Assembly: GCA_949297575.1 (NCBI GenBank)
Contig: CASFTB010000005.1
Coordinates: 24,955 to 88,954 of the forward strand
Length of the DNA stretch: 64,000 nt
From: an uncultured Bacillota bacterium
GTDB lineage: Bacteria > Bacillota > Clostridia > Christensenellales > Borkfalkiaceae
Direction of reading: 5' to 3'
The translations under genes and the position numbers were made by a program. Below the pieces are notes generated by a model. The model saw only the letters and a list, made by a program, of their open reading frames with translations. It was not told the DNA's origin and did no database searches. Shown here in pieces: positions 27,407 to 38,246 of this stretch (position 1 is its first letter; each line of letters begins with the position of its first letter).

Positions 27407-28648
27407 ATGAAAGCTGTCGTATTTACCCTCGGCTGTAAGGTCAACGGCTGCGAGAGCGGCTCGCTGCTGCGCGGCCTCGCCGAGCGGGGGTGGGAGGTCT
27501 CGGACGAGCTCGTTCCCGCCGACCTGTACATCCTCAATACCTGCGCCGTCACGGGCGAGGCGGAAAAAAAGAGCCGTCAGGCGGTGGCGCGCATCCGCGC
27601 CGTCGCTCCGCACGCACGCATCGCCGTGTGCGGCTGTGCCGCCGAGCGCGACCCTTCGGCGTTTTCCGAAAAGGAGAACGTCTTCCTCGTCACGGGCGCG
27701 CGGCAGAAAGGGGAGATCCTCTCCCTGCTCGACACCGCCTGCACGGGCGTGCATCTGGACGAGCGCGACGCCGCCTACGACGAGATGCCCGCGCCCGTCT
27801 CTCTGAAGGCGCGCGCCTTCGTCAAGATCCAGGACGGCTGCAACAACTTCTGCTCCTACTGCATCATTCCCTACCTGCGCGGTCGCTCGCGCTCGCGCAC
27901 GGTGGAGAGCGCCGCCGCGGAGATCCTCGCCTGCCGCGCGGAGGAAGCGGTCATCACGGGCATCGATGTCTCCTCCTATCGCGACGGCGCGCGCACCCTC
28001 GCGGACCTTTTGCTCGCCGTCAGAGATGCCCCCGCGCGCATCCGCCTCGGCTCCCTCGAGGTGGGCGTCATCGACGAGGCCCTCCTTTCCGCCGCGAAGC
28101 AGGTGCGCGACTTCGCCCCGCATTTCCACCTCTCCCTGCAGAGCGGGTCGGACGCGGTGCTGAAAAAGATGAACCGCCACTACACGCGGGAAGACTACCT
28201 CGCGCGCGTGCGGCTGATCCGCAGCCATTTCCCGGACGCGGCGATCACGACGGACGTCATCGCAGGCTTTCCCGGCGAGACGGAAGGGGACTTTGCGGAC
28301 ACCCTCGACCTCTGCCGCAGGGCGCGCTTTTCGCAGATACACTGCTTCGCGTACAGCCGCCGCGCGGGCACCAACGCCGCAAAGCTGAAAGAGCTGCCCG
28401 CAGAGGTCAAAAAGCGCCGCCTGCACGCGCTGCTCTCGCTTGCGGAGGAGCTGCGCCGCGTATACGAGGCGGACTATATCGGCAGGACGCTCGAGCTCGT
28501 CCCCGAAGAGATGTGCGGCGGATACACCGTCGGCTATTCCGAAAACTACATCCGGCTGTACGTCGGGGGCGAGGTGCGCGGCAGAACGCGCGTAAAGGCG
28601 GTCGCCCCGCATGCCGACGGCCTTCTCGCGCAGGTCATAAAAGAATAA
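27407..28648 (+). CDS. mtaB: tRNA t6A37 methylthiotransferase MtaB
   Basis: 413 aa radical-SAM enzyme converting t6A to ms2t6A in tRNA. N-terminal UPF0004 domain with Cys in TLGCKVNGCE, ILNTCAVTGEAEKKSRQ and VCGCAAER; radical-SAM CxxxCxxC in GCNNFCSYCIIPYLRGRSRS; TRAM-like C-terminus. The short C-terminus and the GCKVN start fit MtaB rather than MiaB. The start sits 13 bp from hairpin 1 of repeat copy C, with a weak AGGTG ribosome site. Confidence 0.92.
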   Translation: MKAVVFTLGCKVNGCESGSLLRGLAERGWEVSDELVPADLYILNTCAVTGEAEKKSRQAVARIRAVAPHARIAVCGCAAERDPSAFSEKENVFLVTGARQKGEILSLLDTACTGVHLDERDAAYDEMPAPVSLKARAFVKIQDGCNNFCSYCIIPYLRGRSRSRTVESAAAEILACRAEEAVITGIDVSSYRDGARTLADLLLAVRDAPARIRLGSLEVGVIDEALLSAAKQVRDFAPHFHLSLQSGSDAVLKKMNRHYTREDYLARVRLIRSHFPDAAITTDVIAGFPGETEGDFADTLDLCRRARFSQIHCFAYSRRAGTNAAKLKELPAEVKKRRLHALLSLAEELRRVYEADYIGRTLELVPEEMCGGYTVGYSENYIRLYVGGEVRGRTRVKAVAPHADGLLAQVIKE

Positions 28649-28650
28649 AA

Positions 28651-28667
28651 GCGGGGCGCCGCCCCGC
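28651..28667 (+). terminator. Short GC hairpin between mtaB and the HIT gene
   Basis: Perfect 7-bp stem GCGGGGC/GCCCCGC, loop GCC, no T-run. Might stabilise the mtaB message rather than terminate. Confidence 0.4.
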
Positions 28668-28687
28668 CGAAGATAAAGGAGAACGCT

Positions 28688-29029
28688 ATGGAAAACTGTA
28701 TTTTCTGCAAGATCATCGCAGGGGAGATCCCTTCGAACAAGGTGTATGAGGATGAAGACATGCTCGCCTTCAGGGATATCAATCCCCAGGCAAAGGTACA
28801 CGTGCTCGTCGTGCCCAAGTCGCATTTTGCCACCCTCGCCGAAATGAGCGAGGCGCAGAGCGAGCTCGTGCGCAAGTGCCTCGTGAAGATCCCCGCGATC
28901 GCCGCCTCCCTGGGGCTTGCGGACGGCTACCGCCTCATAGTCAACCAGGGCAAGGACGCCGGCCAGACGGTGCATCACCTGCACATCCACATCCTCGGCG
29001 GCCAGAACATGGGCGAGAAGATGCTCTGA
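28688..29029 (+). CDS. HIT-family nucleotide hydrolase
   Basis: 113 aa, histidine-triad protein (HinT-like). CIFCKIIAGEIPS at the start, ALVVPKSHF-like HVLVVPKSHFATL, and the triad VHHLHIHILGG near the end. These enzymes hydrolyse nucleoside phosphoramidates such as AMP-lysine. The zinc-type Cys near the start (CIFC) is typical of the bacterial form. Downstream of mtaB by 39 bp. Confidence 0.95.
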   Translation: MENCIFCKIIAGEIPSNKVYEDEDMLAFRDINPQAKVHVLVVPKSHFATLAEMSEAQSELVRKCLVKIPAIAASLGLADGYRLIVNQGKDAGQTVHHLHIHILGGQNMGEKML

Positions 29030-29050
29030 TCTCCGCCCGAAAAAGGGAAA

Positions 29051-29083
29051 AGAGGGCCCCCGCGGCGTGCCGCGGGGGCCTCT
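29051..29083. terminator. Bidirectional terminator between convergent genes
   Basis: A 15-bp stem (AGAGG-CCCCCGCGGC pairs with GCCGCGGGGGCCTCT) with one bulged G and a 2-nt loop, between the HIT gene and the minus-strand membrane protein. Confidence 0.65.
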
Positions 29084-29095
29084 GCCTTGCGCGCC

Positions 29096-30301
29096 TTATG
29101 CGCGGAGGGCGTCTTTGCAGCGCTTGATGCGCTTTTTGACGGGGTGGCACCAGAAGATGGAGACCAGCCACAGCAGTACCCAGCAGACGCCGGAGACGAT
29201 CGTCAGGCTGGAAACGCTCACCGCGGGCAGGATCGTGGCGACCTGCTCGGGCAGGATGCCCGCCTGCGGCAGCGCGGAAAGGGCGATCATGGGGAGCAGG
29301 AAAAAGAGGAGGCAGGGGATCGCGCCCGTCAGCTTGACGTACCACATCCCCACCTTCTTGTTGGGGAGGAAAATGTGCAGCAGCGCCAGGAGCGCGAGCA
29401 GTGCCCACAGCCCCGCAAAGACGAGGATGCCGACGGAGATTCCCATGCAAACGGTGCGTATCGTCTGCACGGTCTCCTCGTCCATCTCGTCGACGACGGA
29501 ACCGGGGTCGGAGAGCATGGAAAGCAGGTCTCCCATGCCGCCCTCCGTCTCTTCCGCGCCCTCTTCTCCGCCGCCCGTAAAGGCGTCGATCAGGTTGGCG
29601 GTGTCGAAGGGCTTCGTCCCGTCCTCGGTCATGGCGCCGATCATCGAGTCGTACGATTCCATCGCGCTTTGCAGCTGCTCCTCCGTCGGGGCCACGTTCA
29701 GCTGTGCGAGGAAGGCGGGCAGCGCGGCTTCAAAGTCGCTGCGTGCCCCGGCGAGATCCTGCGCGTTCAGCTTTTCGATGACGGAGGCAAACTCCTCCGT
29801 GCTGACGGAAGAGGGGTCGACCCCGCCGATCTCCACGCCCGAAGCCCCCATGACCGTCGCGCCGAGCATGGCGGGCATGACCTGTTCGCTCAGTTCGTTC
29901 ACGACGGAAACGAGGTCTCCCGCAGCGCTGTCGATAAAGGCGCGCAGCCCCTCCCTGCCCTCCGAAAAGGCGGCGCCGAACAATTCCGTCGGCTGCAGGG
30001 TCACGCCGACGTCGATGTCGACGTCCTTGAGCAGAAAGGCGTACTGCGCGGAGATCTCCTCCGCGTCCGCGCCGCTCCCTTCACTCCCTTCGCTCCCTTC
30101 GGACATCGCGTCCGAGATCAGCTGCCCCGTGCCCTCGTCCAGATGCACGGAAATGCCGAGCAGGGGCATGAACAGCAGAGAGAACGCCGCAAAGAGGGAG
30201 AGGAGCACGATGGCGATGTTTGGCAAAACCAACTTCCCGTGCAGCCTCTTGTGCTCTTCGCGCAGATCTTCCGCCGAGAGAGAGCTGTAATTCGTCTTCA
30301 T
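29096..30301 (-). CDS. Membrane protein, N-terminal anchor and three C-terminal helices
   Basis: 401 aa. ATG 30301 has GGGAGGTAAC directly upstream; a longer frame to 31510 is rejected (see noted items). One helix at residues ~27-50, a long acidic, probably extracytoplasmic domain (~55-280) containing a SEGSEGSEGS run, then three hydrophobic helices (~290-385) and a basic tail PVKKRIKRCKDALRA. No family recognised. The layout resembles a membrane-bound sensor or stress protein. Divergent from a lipoprotein gene with separate promoters. Confidence 0.75.
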   Translation of the reverse strand: MKTNYSSLSAEDLREEHKRLHGKLVLPNIAIVLLSLFAAFSLLFMPLLGISVHLDEGTGQLISDAMSEGSEGSEGSGADAEEISAQYAFLLKDVDIDVGVTLQPTELFGAAFSEGREGLRAFIDSAAGDLVSVVNELSEQVMPAMLGATVMGASGVEIGGVDPSSVSTEEFASVIEKLNAQDLAGARSDFEAALPAFLAQLNVAPTEEQLQSAMESYDSMIGAMTEDGTKPFDTANLIDAFTGGGEEGAEETEGGMGDLLSMLSDPGSVVDEMDEETVQTIRTVCMGISVGILVFAGLWALLALLALLHIFLPNKKVGMWYVKLTGAIPCLLFFLLPMIALSALPQAGILPEQVATILPAVSVSSLTIVSGVCWVLLWLVSIFWCHPVKKRIKRCKDALRA

Positions 30302-30337
30302 AGTTACCTCCCGCTGTATATATAGTATATATGCCAT

Positions 30338-30366
30338 AGTATAGTGCAAGATGAAATATTTGTCAA
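30338..30366 (-). promoter_or_regulatory. Sigma-A type promoter of the 401-aa membrane protein
   Basis: On the minus strand TTGACA (30361-30366) and TATACT (30338-30343) with a 17-bp spacer; the leader is AT-rich (repeated TATATA). Confidence 0.75.
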
Positions 30367-30494
30367 GGGCTTTTTCAAAAAATTTTCCGCTTTTTCCGCG
30401 CCGGGCGTGCGTGTACGCGGAATGGCGCGCGCGTTCCGCCCGTTTTGTACCGGCCTCCGCTTTTCGGGGCGGAGAAAAAATTGCCTGCATGCAC

Positions 30495-30523
30495 TTGACA
30501 GCTGCGCCGGCGCGTGTTACAAT
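30495..30523 (+). promoter_or_regulatory. Sigma-A type promoter of the lipoprotein gene
   Basis: TTGACA (30495-30500), 17 bp, TACAAT (30518-30523), followed by AAGGAGGGG and ATG 30548. Confidence 0.8.
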
Positions 30524-30547
30524 GCAGGCAAAGGAGGGGAAGATCCT

Positions 30548-31591
30548 ATGAAAAGAAAATGGTTTTCCTTCGCGGCAGCGCTCTGTGCGGCGCTGTGTGC
30601 GGCATTTTTCGCCGCCTGCGGCGGCGGAGAGGGGTCTGGCGGCCGGACCGGCGATCCCGCAACGTATTCGATCGCCGCGGAACGGTCGGAAGAGTACACG
30701 CTGACCCCGAGCAAGACGTCCGCCGCGGCGGGCGAGGAGATCACCGTTAAAGCGGAGAGCAACGATCCCGACAAGTACATAGCGGGCGTCACTTTTAACG
30801 GCGCCGCCTGCGAAGAAGAGGAGGAGTGCTATTCCTTCACCATGCCCGCGGCAAACGTCACCCTCGCCGCGCAGACGGAGCGGTATGTGGAAGTGCTCGA
30901 TGACGGGCAGTATTCCCTCTCGGAGCCTGCATCCGCGGTGATAGCGGTGAACTCCGGGGAAGCGACCATGCGCATCGACTTCTCGCAGAGGGTCTGGAAT
31001 GCCGAGTGCGAGGCGGTATCGACGAACGAGGCGGTCGTCCCGCAGGCGGCGATCTCTGCGGAAGTTCATTTTGCAGACGGTACGCAGGCAGACTATGCGA
31101 CCGTCACCGTCGACACTGCCCTGATAACGGCGGGCAGCACATGGTTCAGGGTGACCCTCGGCAGCCCCAATTCCTCTTCGTACGGCGGAGAGCTGCTTTT
31201 TAAGGTCACCGTCGGGGAAGAAGTCGTCGAGTGGAACGAAACGCTCGTCTTTGACGTGCAGGATCTGACAGACGACCTCGGATATGACGAAAACGTATCC
31301 TATGAAGTGCTGCTGTATCCCGAAAACACCGCCGATTATACGACCTTCGAAGATCTGTCCGTGCAGGACGGGAAGATCGCCGTCGCCATCAGATACCGTC
31401 CGGGCGTGCGCTACCGCCTCTCTTTCCGCGCCATTGTGGAAGGGACGTATCGCTTTCATACCCTTTTGGAAGCGGTGGGGCAGGGCTCGACCGCCGCGGG
31501 GCTGAACCAATACAGGAACGGGGTACTGACGTTCTCCGACGAGGGCGTCGCGCTGAACATCACCGTTTCAAAAGACTATACGACCAATTGA
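30548..31591 (+). CDS. Secreted lipoprotein with bacterial Ig-like features
   Basis: 347 aa. Signal MKRKWFSFAAALCAALCAAF with lipobox FFAAC, then GGGEGSGG linker. Residues ~35-90 (YTLTPSKTSAAAGEEITVKA, FTMPAANVTLAA) resemble a small beta-rich repeat seen in surface proteins ('listeria-bacteroides'-like). The remainder is beta-rich, with no catalytic motif. Likely anchored to the outer face of the membrane. ATG 30548 is chosen for its promoter, ribosome site and signal peptide. Single-gene transcript ended by a strong terminator. Confidence 0.82.
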   Translation: MKRKWFSFAAALCAALCAAFFAACGGGEGSGGRTGDPATYSIAAERSEEYTLTPSKTSAAAGEEITVKAESNDPDKYIAGVTFNGAACEEEEECYSFTMPAANVTLAAQTERYVEVLDDGQYSLSEPASAVIAVNSGEATMRIDFSQRVWNAECEAVSTNEAVVPQAAISAEVHFADGTQADYATVTVDTALITAGSTWFRVTLGSPNSSSYGGELLFKVTVGEEVVEWNETLVFDVQDLTDDLGYDENVSYEVLLYPENTADYTTFEDLSVQDGKIAVAIRYRPGVRYRLSFRAIVEGTYRFHTLLEAVGQGSTAAGLNQYRNGVLTFSDEGVALNITVSKDYTTN

Positions 31592-31602
31592 AAAGGCGGC
31601 AG

Positions 31603-31631
31603 AGGGGCGCCCCGCGGGCGCCCCTTTTTTT
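31603..31631 (+). terminator. Intrinsic terminator after the lipoprotein gene
   Basis: 10-bp stem AGGGGCGCCC/GGGCGCCCCT (31603-31612, 31616-31625), loop CGC, then seven Ts. Confidence 0.9.
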
Positions 31632-31664
31632 GTTGTAAATTTTTCCGCAGGGAGATAAAACGGC

Positions 31665-31693
31665 TTGACATTTTTCTCCCTTTCGTATAAAAT
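31665..31693 (+). promoter_or_regulatory. Sigma-A type promoter of rpsU
   Basis: TTGACA (31665-31670), 17 bp, TAAAAT (31688-31693); a TATAAA overlaps at shorter spacing. Confidence 0.75.
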
Positions 31694-31738
31694 ATATAGC
31701 GTTGACTAACTGCTTTGGGCGAAGGAGGGTTGAGAGGA

Positions 31739-31918
31739 ATGTCTACGATCAGAGTCGGAGAAAACGAGTCGATTGACAGCGCGCTGCGCCGTTTCAAGAG
31801 AAAGTGCTCCCGCGACGGCATCATCGGAGATCTTCGCCGTAAAGAACATTACGAGAAGCCTTCCGTGAGAAAGAAGAAGAAGTCGGAAGCCGCTCGCAAG
31901 AGAAGCAACAAGAACTGA
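31739..31918 (+). CDS. rpsU: 30S ribosomal protein S21
   Basis: 59 aa, standard length. [28 protein letters not shown]-like [20 protein letters not shown]. Binds the 3' end region of 16S rRNA near the anti-Shine-Dalgarno. AAGGAGGG and GAGAGGA precede ATG 31739; the earlier in-frame ATG (31715) adds eight residues not usual in S21. Own promoter and terminator. Confidence 0.97.
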   Translation: MSTIRVGENESIDSALRRFKRKCSRDGIIGDLRRKEHYEKPSVRKKKKSEAARKRSNKN

Positions 31919-31925
31919 AAACACA

Positions 31926-31957
31926 AAAGCCTGTTATTGTGAGATAGCGGGCTTTTT
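31926..31957 (+). terminator. Intrinsic terminator after rpsU
   Basis: 12-bp stem AAAGCCTGTTAT/ATAGCGGGCTTT with two G-T pairs, loop TGTGAG, followed by Ts. Confidence 0.88.
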
Positions 31958-32028
31958 TGTTTGCGAAAAATGGTGCATCGCGGCACAAAAGCGCGAACGG
32001 CGCGGCCGCGCGCGAAAGGAGAGGAAAC

Positions 32029-32418
32029 ATGGCAAACGCAGAGAGGAGCTTCCGCAGTATCGCGCGGGAGGCGAAGGCGCGCCTCAAAAGCGGGTTCTGG
32101 CAGAACTGCAAGAGCGAGCTTTCGGGCGACGTCGCGCGGGCGAAGGAGAGCGGCATTTCGGAGAGCCGCGCGGGCAGGTACTTCGCGGGCAAGGTGACCT
32201 GCTCCATCCGCGGCGGCGAGGACGACGCCTTTTACGAAAAGGTGCGGGCCCTGCTCCTCTCCGAGGGCGAGGTGTCCGACGCCATCGGCAGGCTGACCGA
32301 CCACGCCGTTTACGACACGCTCTCCTATGAAGAGAAGCAGCGCTACACCCTGTCCCTTTCCGAGCGTTACCTGCGCGCGCTCGAGCGGTTCAGGCGCGAG
32401 CGCGAGTTTGAGAAATAG
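32029..32418 (+). CDS. Conserved-looking unknown protein downstream of rpsU
   Basis: 129 aa, helical and charged. AGGAGAGGAAAC precedes ATG 32029. It starts MANAERSFRSIAREAKARLKSGFWQ and ends in a long basic helix (YLRALERFRREREFEK). No membrane segment, no known catalytic motif. The regular helical heptad-like pattern suggests a small helical-bundle or RNA-binding protein. I cannot name a family. Confidence 0.7.
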   Translation: MANAERSFRSIAREAKARLKSGFWQNCKSELSGDVARAKESGISESRAGRYFAGKVTCSIRGGEDDAFYEKVRALLLSEGEVSDAIGRLTDHAVYDTLSYEEKQRYTLSLSERYLRALERFRREREFEK

Positions 32419-32431
32419 GGCGCTGCCCGCA

Positions 32432-32475
32432 GCGCCGCGCCCGCCGCAGGCAGCTTTGGGCGCGGCGCGTTTTTT
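32432..32475 (+). terminator. Intrinsic terminator after the 129-aa gene
   Basis: Perfect 11-bp stem GCGCCGCGCCC/GGGCGCGGCGC (32432-32442, 32458-32468), then G and six Ts. Confidence 0.85.
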
Positions 32476-32488
32476 CACGCCTTCTCCC

Positions 32489-32517
32489 TTGCCCTTTGCG
32501 CGCGTTTGTGGTATAAT
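32489..32517 (+). promoter_or_regulatory. Sigma-A type promoter of pcrA-ligA
   Basis: TTGCCC (32489-32494), 17 bp, TATAAT (32512-32517). Confidence 0.65.
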
Positions 32518-32603
32518 AGGAAGAACAATGGGCGGCGGGGGAGCCGCGGGCGGCAGGGGCGCCTTCCTCCGCAGAGAAGAGGTCCCCGCATACGGAAAGA
32601 AAA

Positions 32604-36930
<4,327 letters not shown>

Positions 36931-36931
36931 C

Positions 36932-36960
36932 TTGAAATTTTTTGCGGTTTCTGCTATAAT
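36932..36960 (+). promoter_or_regulatory. Sigma-A type promoter of yicC
   Basis: TTGAAA (36932-36937), 17 bp, TATAAT (36955-36960). Predicted start is ~36967, so the mRNA would begin with the hairpin at 36969-37010. Confidence 0.75.
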
Positions 36961-36968
36961 AAATTTCG

Positions 36969-37010
36969 CTCGGAGAATTTGTTTTAAGCCGATAAAACAA
37001 ATTTCACGAG
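36969..37010 (+). repeat. Solo hairpin 1 of the dispersed repeat family, copy D
   Basis: Only the first module is present: CTCG...CGAG closing pairs, AATTTGTTTTA/TAAAACAAATT arms and the loop AGCCGA. It lies at the predicted 5' end of the yicC message, and its right arm touches the GAGGAGGG ribosome site, so it could affect translation or mRNA stability. Confidence 0.7.
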
Positions 37011-37019
37011 GAGGGTATT

Positions 37020-37895
37020 ATGTTCAGCATGACCGGTTACGGAAAAGGGGAATACAAAGAGGGCGGCATCGAGCTGACCGTCGAGATCAAGACGGTCAAC
37101 AACCGCTATCTCGACGTCTCCGTCAAGGGGGCGAAGGTCTTCGCCGCCTACGAGGAGGCGCTGCGCGCGCAGATCCGCGAAAAGCTGACCCGCGGCCATG
37201 CAGACGTGTATATCAACTACGTGGATAAGCGCGAGCGCGCAAAGACGCTGTACGTAGACGAGGGCGCTGCCCGCAGCTGGTACGGCGCGGCGCAGCGGCT
37301 CAAGGCGCTCTTCCCCGCCATACCCGACGACTTCACGCTGACGGCGCTCCTGCGCTGCGGCGACGTCGCCCGCCCCGAAGAGGCGCAGGGGGCAGACGAG
37401 GCGCTCTTTTCCGCCCTGCGCACGGCGCTCTCCGCCGCGCTCGACAGCCTCAACGCCATGCGCGCGCGGGAGGGAGAAAAGCTCGCCGCCGACATGCTTT
37501 CCCGCATGGACACGGTGGAAAAGCTGGTCGCAGACATCTCCGGGCGCGCCCCGCTCGTCGCGCAGAATTATCGCGACAGGCTGGCAGAACGCATGAAGGA
37601 GGTGCTCGCCGGCGTCGAGTTCGACGAGGCGCGTCTTCTGACCGAGGTCGCCGTCTTTGCAGACAGGTCTAACATCGACGAAGAGCTGACCCGCCTGCGC
37701 TCGCACATCTCGCAGTTCCGCGCCATCTGCGCCGAAGAGCGCGTGGGCAGAAAGCTCGACTTTCTCGTCCAGGAATTCAACCGCGAGGCGAACACGATCT
37801 GCTCCAAGAGCAACGACATCGCCGTCACGAACAGCGGCCTCGCCCTCAAAAACGAGATCGAAAAGATCCGCGAACAGGTACAGAACGTAGAATAA
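37020..37895 (+). CDS. yicC: YicC-family endoribonuclease
   Basis: 291 aa. N-terminal MFSMTGYGKGEYKEG and EIKTVNNRYLD, central coiled region, C-terminal ERVGRKLDFLVQEFNREANT and SKSNDI, the YicC/YloC signature. Family members cleave RNA endonucleolytically. GAGGAGGG ribosome site. In Bacillus the order is yloC-remA-gmk-rpoZ; here rpoZ follows 42 bp later without remA or gmk. Confidence 0.93.
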   Translation: MFSMTGYGKGEYKEGGIELTVEIKTVNNRYLDVSVKGAKVFAAYEEALRAQIREKLTRGHADVYINYVDKRERAKTLYVDEGAARSWYGAAQRLKALFPAIPDDFTLTALLRCGDVARPEEAQGADEALFSALRTALSAALDSLNAMRAREGEKLAADMLSRMDTVEKLVADISGRAPLVAQNYRDRLAERMKEVLAGVEFDEARLLTEVAVFADRSNIDEELTRLRSHISQFRAICAEERVGRKLDFLVQEFNREANTICSKSNDIAVTNSGLALKNEIEKIREQVQNVE

Positions 37896-37937
37896 GCGCG
37901 GAAGAAAAGAGCAAATAATTTTTCAGGAGACAGAAAT

Positions 37938-38159
37938 ATGATCAACGAACCGGTAGTAGACAGGCTTGTAGAGAAACTGGGGACGGACGGACGGCCCGCC
38001 TCCCGCTATGCGCTGTGCGTCGTGGTCGCCAAGCGCGCCCGCCAGATCATCGATCAAGAGCAGAACCAGGGCATCCACGAGCTGCCCGGCGGCGTCAAGG
38101 AGATCGCCCTCGCCTGCCACGAGATCGTCTCGGGCAAGCTGACGATGGTCAATGACTGA
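37938..38159 (+). CDS. rpoZ: RNA polymerase omega subunit
   Basis: 73 aa. MINEPVVDRLVEKLG, SRYALCVVVAKRARQI (the conserved basic helix that latches beta-prime), and LPGGVKEIALACHEIVSGKLT. Normal length for Firmicutes omega. CAGGAGACAG precedes the ATG. Confidence 0.93.
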   Translation: MINEPVVDRLVEKLGTDGRPASRYALCVVVAKRARQIIDQEQNQGIHELPGGVKEIALACHEIVSGKLTMVND

Positions 38160-38173
38160 TCTTTCGGCAACAC

Positions 38174-38226
38174 AGCCCCGTCCGCGGGGCATACGGAACA
38201 CGCTCCGCCTTCGGTCGGGGCTTTTC
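38174..38226 (+). terminator. Probable terminator after rpoZ
   Basis: AGCCCCG (38174-38180) pairs with CGGGGCT (38216-38222), followed by TTTT; the interior contains smaller GC hairpins. Confidence 0.55.
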
Positions 38227-38246
38227 GTTTTCTTTCGGAGCGGCGC

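Noticed and set aside
30302..31510. Upstream extension of the minus-strand frame to 31510 (would give 804 aa)
   Set aside because: It overlaps a promoter-, signal-peptide- and terminator-supported lipoprotein on the other strand, has biased composition, and the ATG at 30301 has an ideal ribosome site and promoter.
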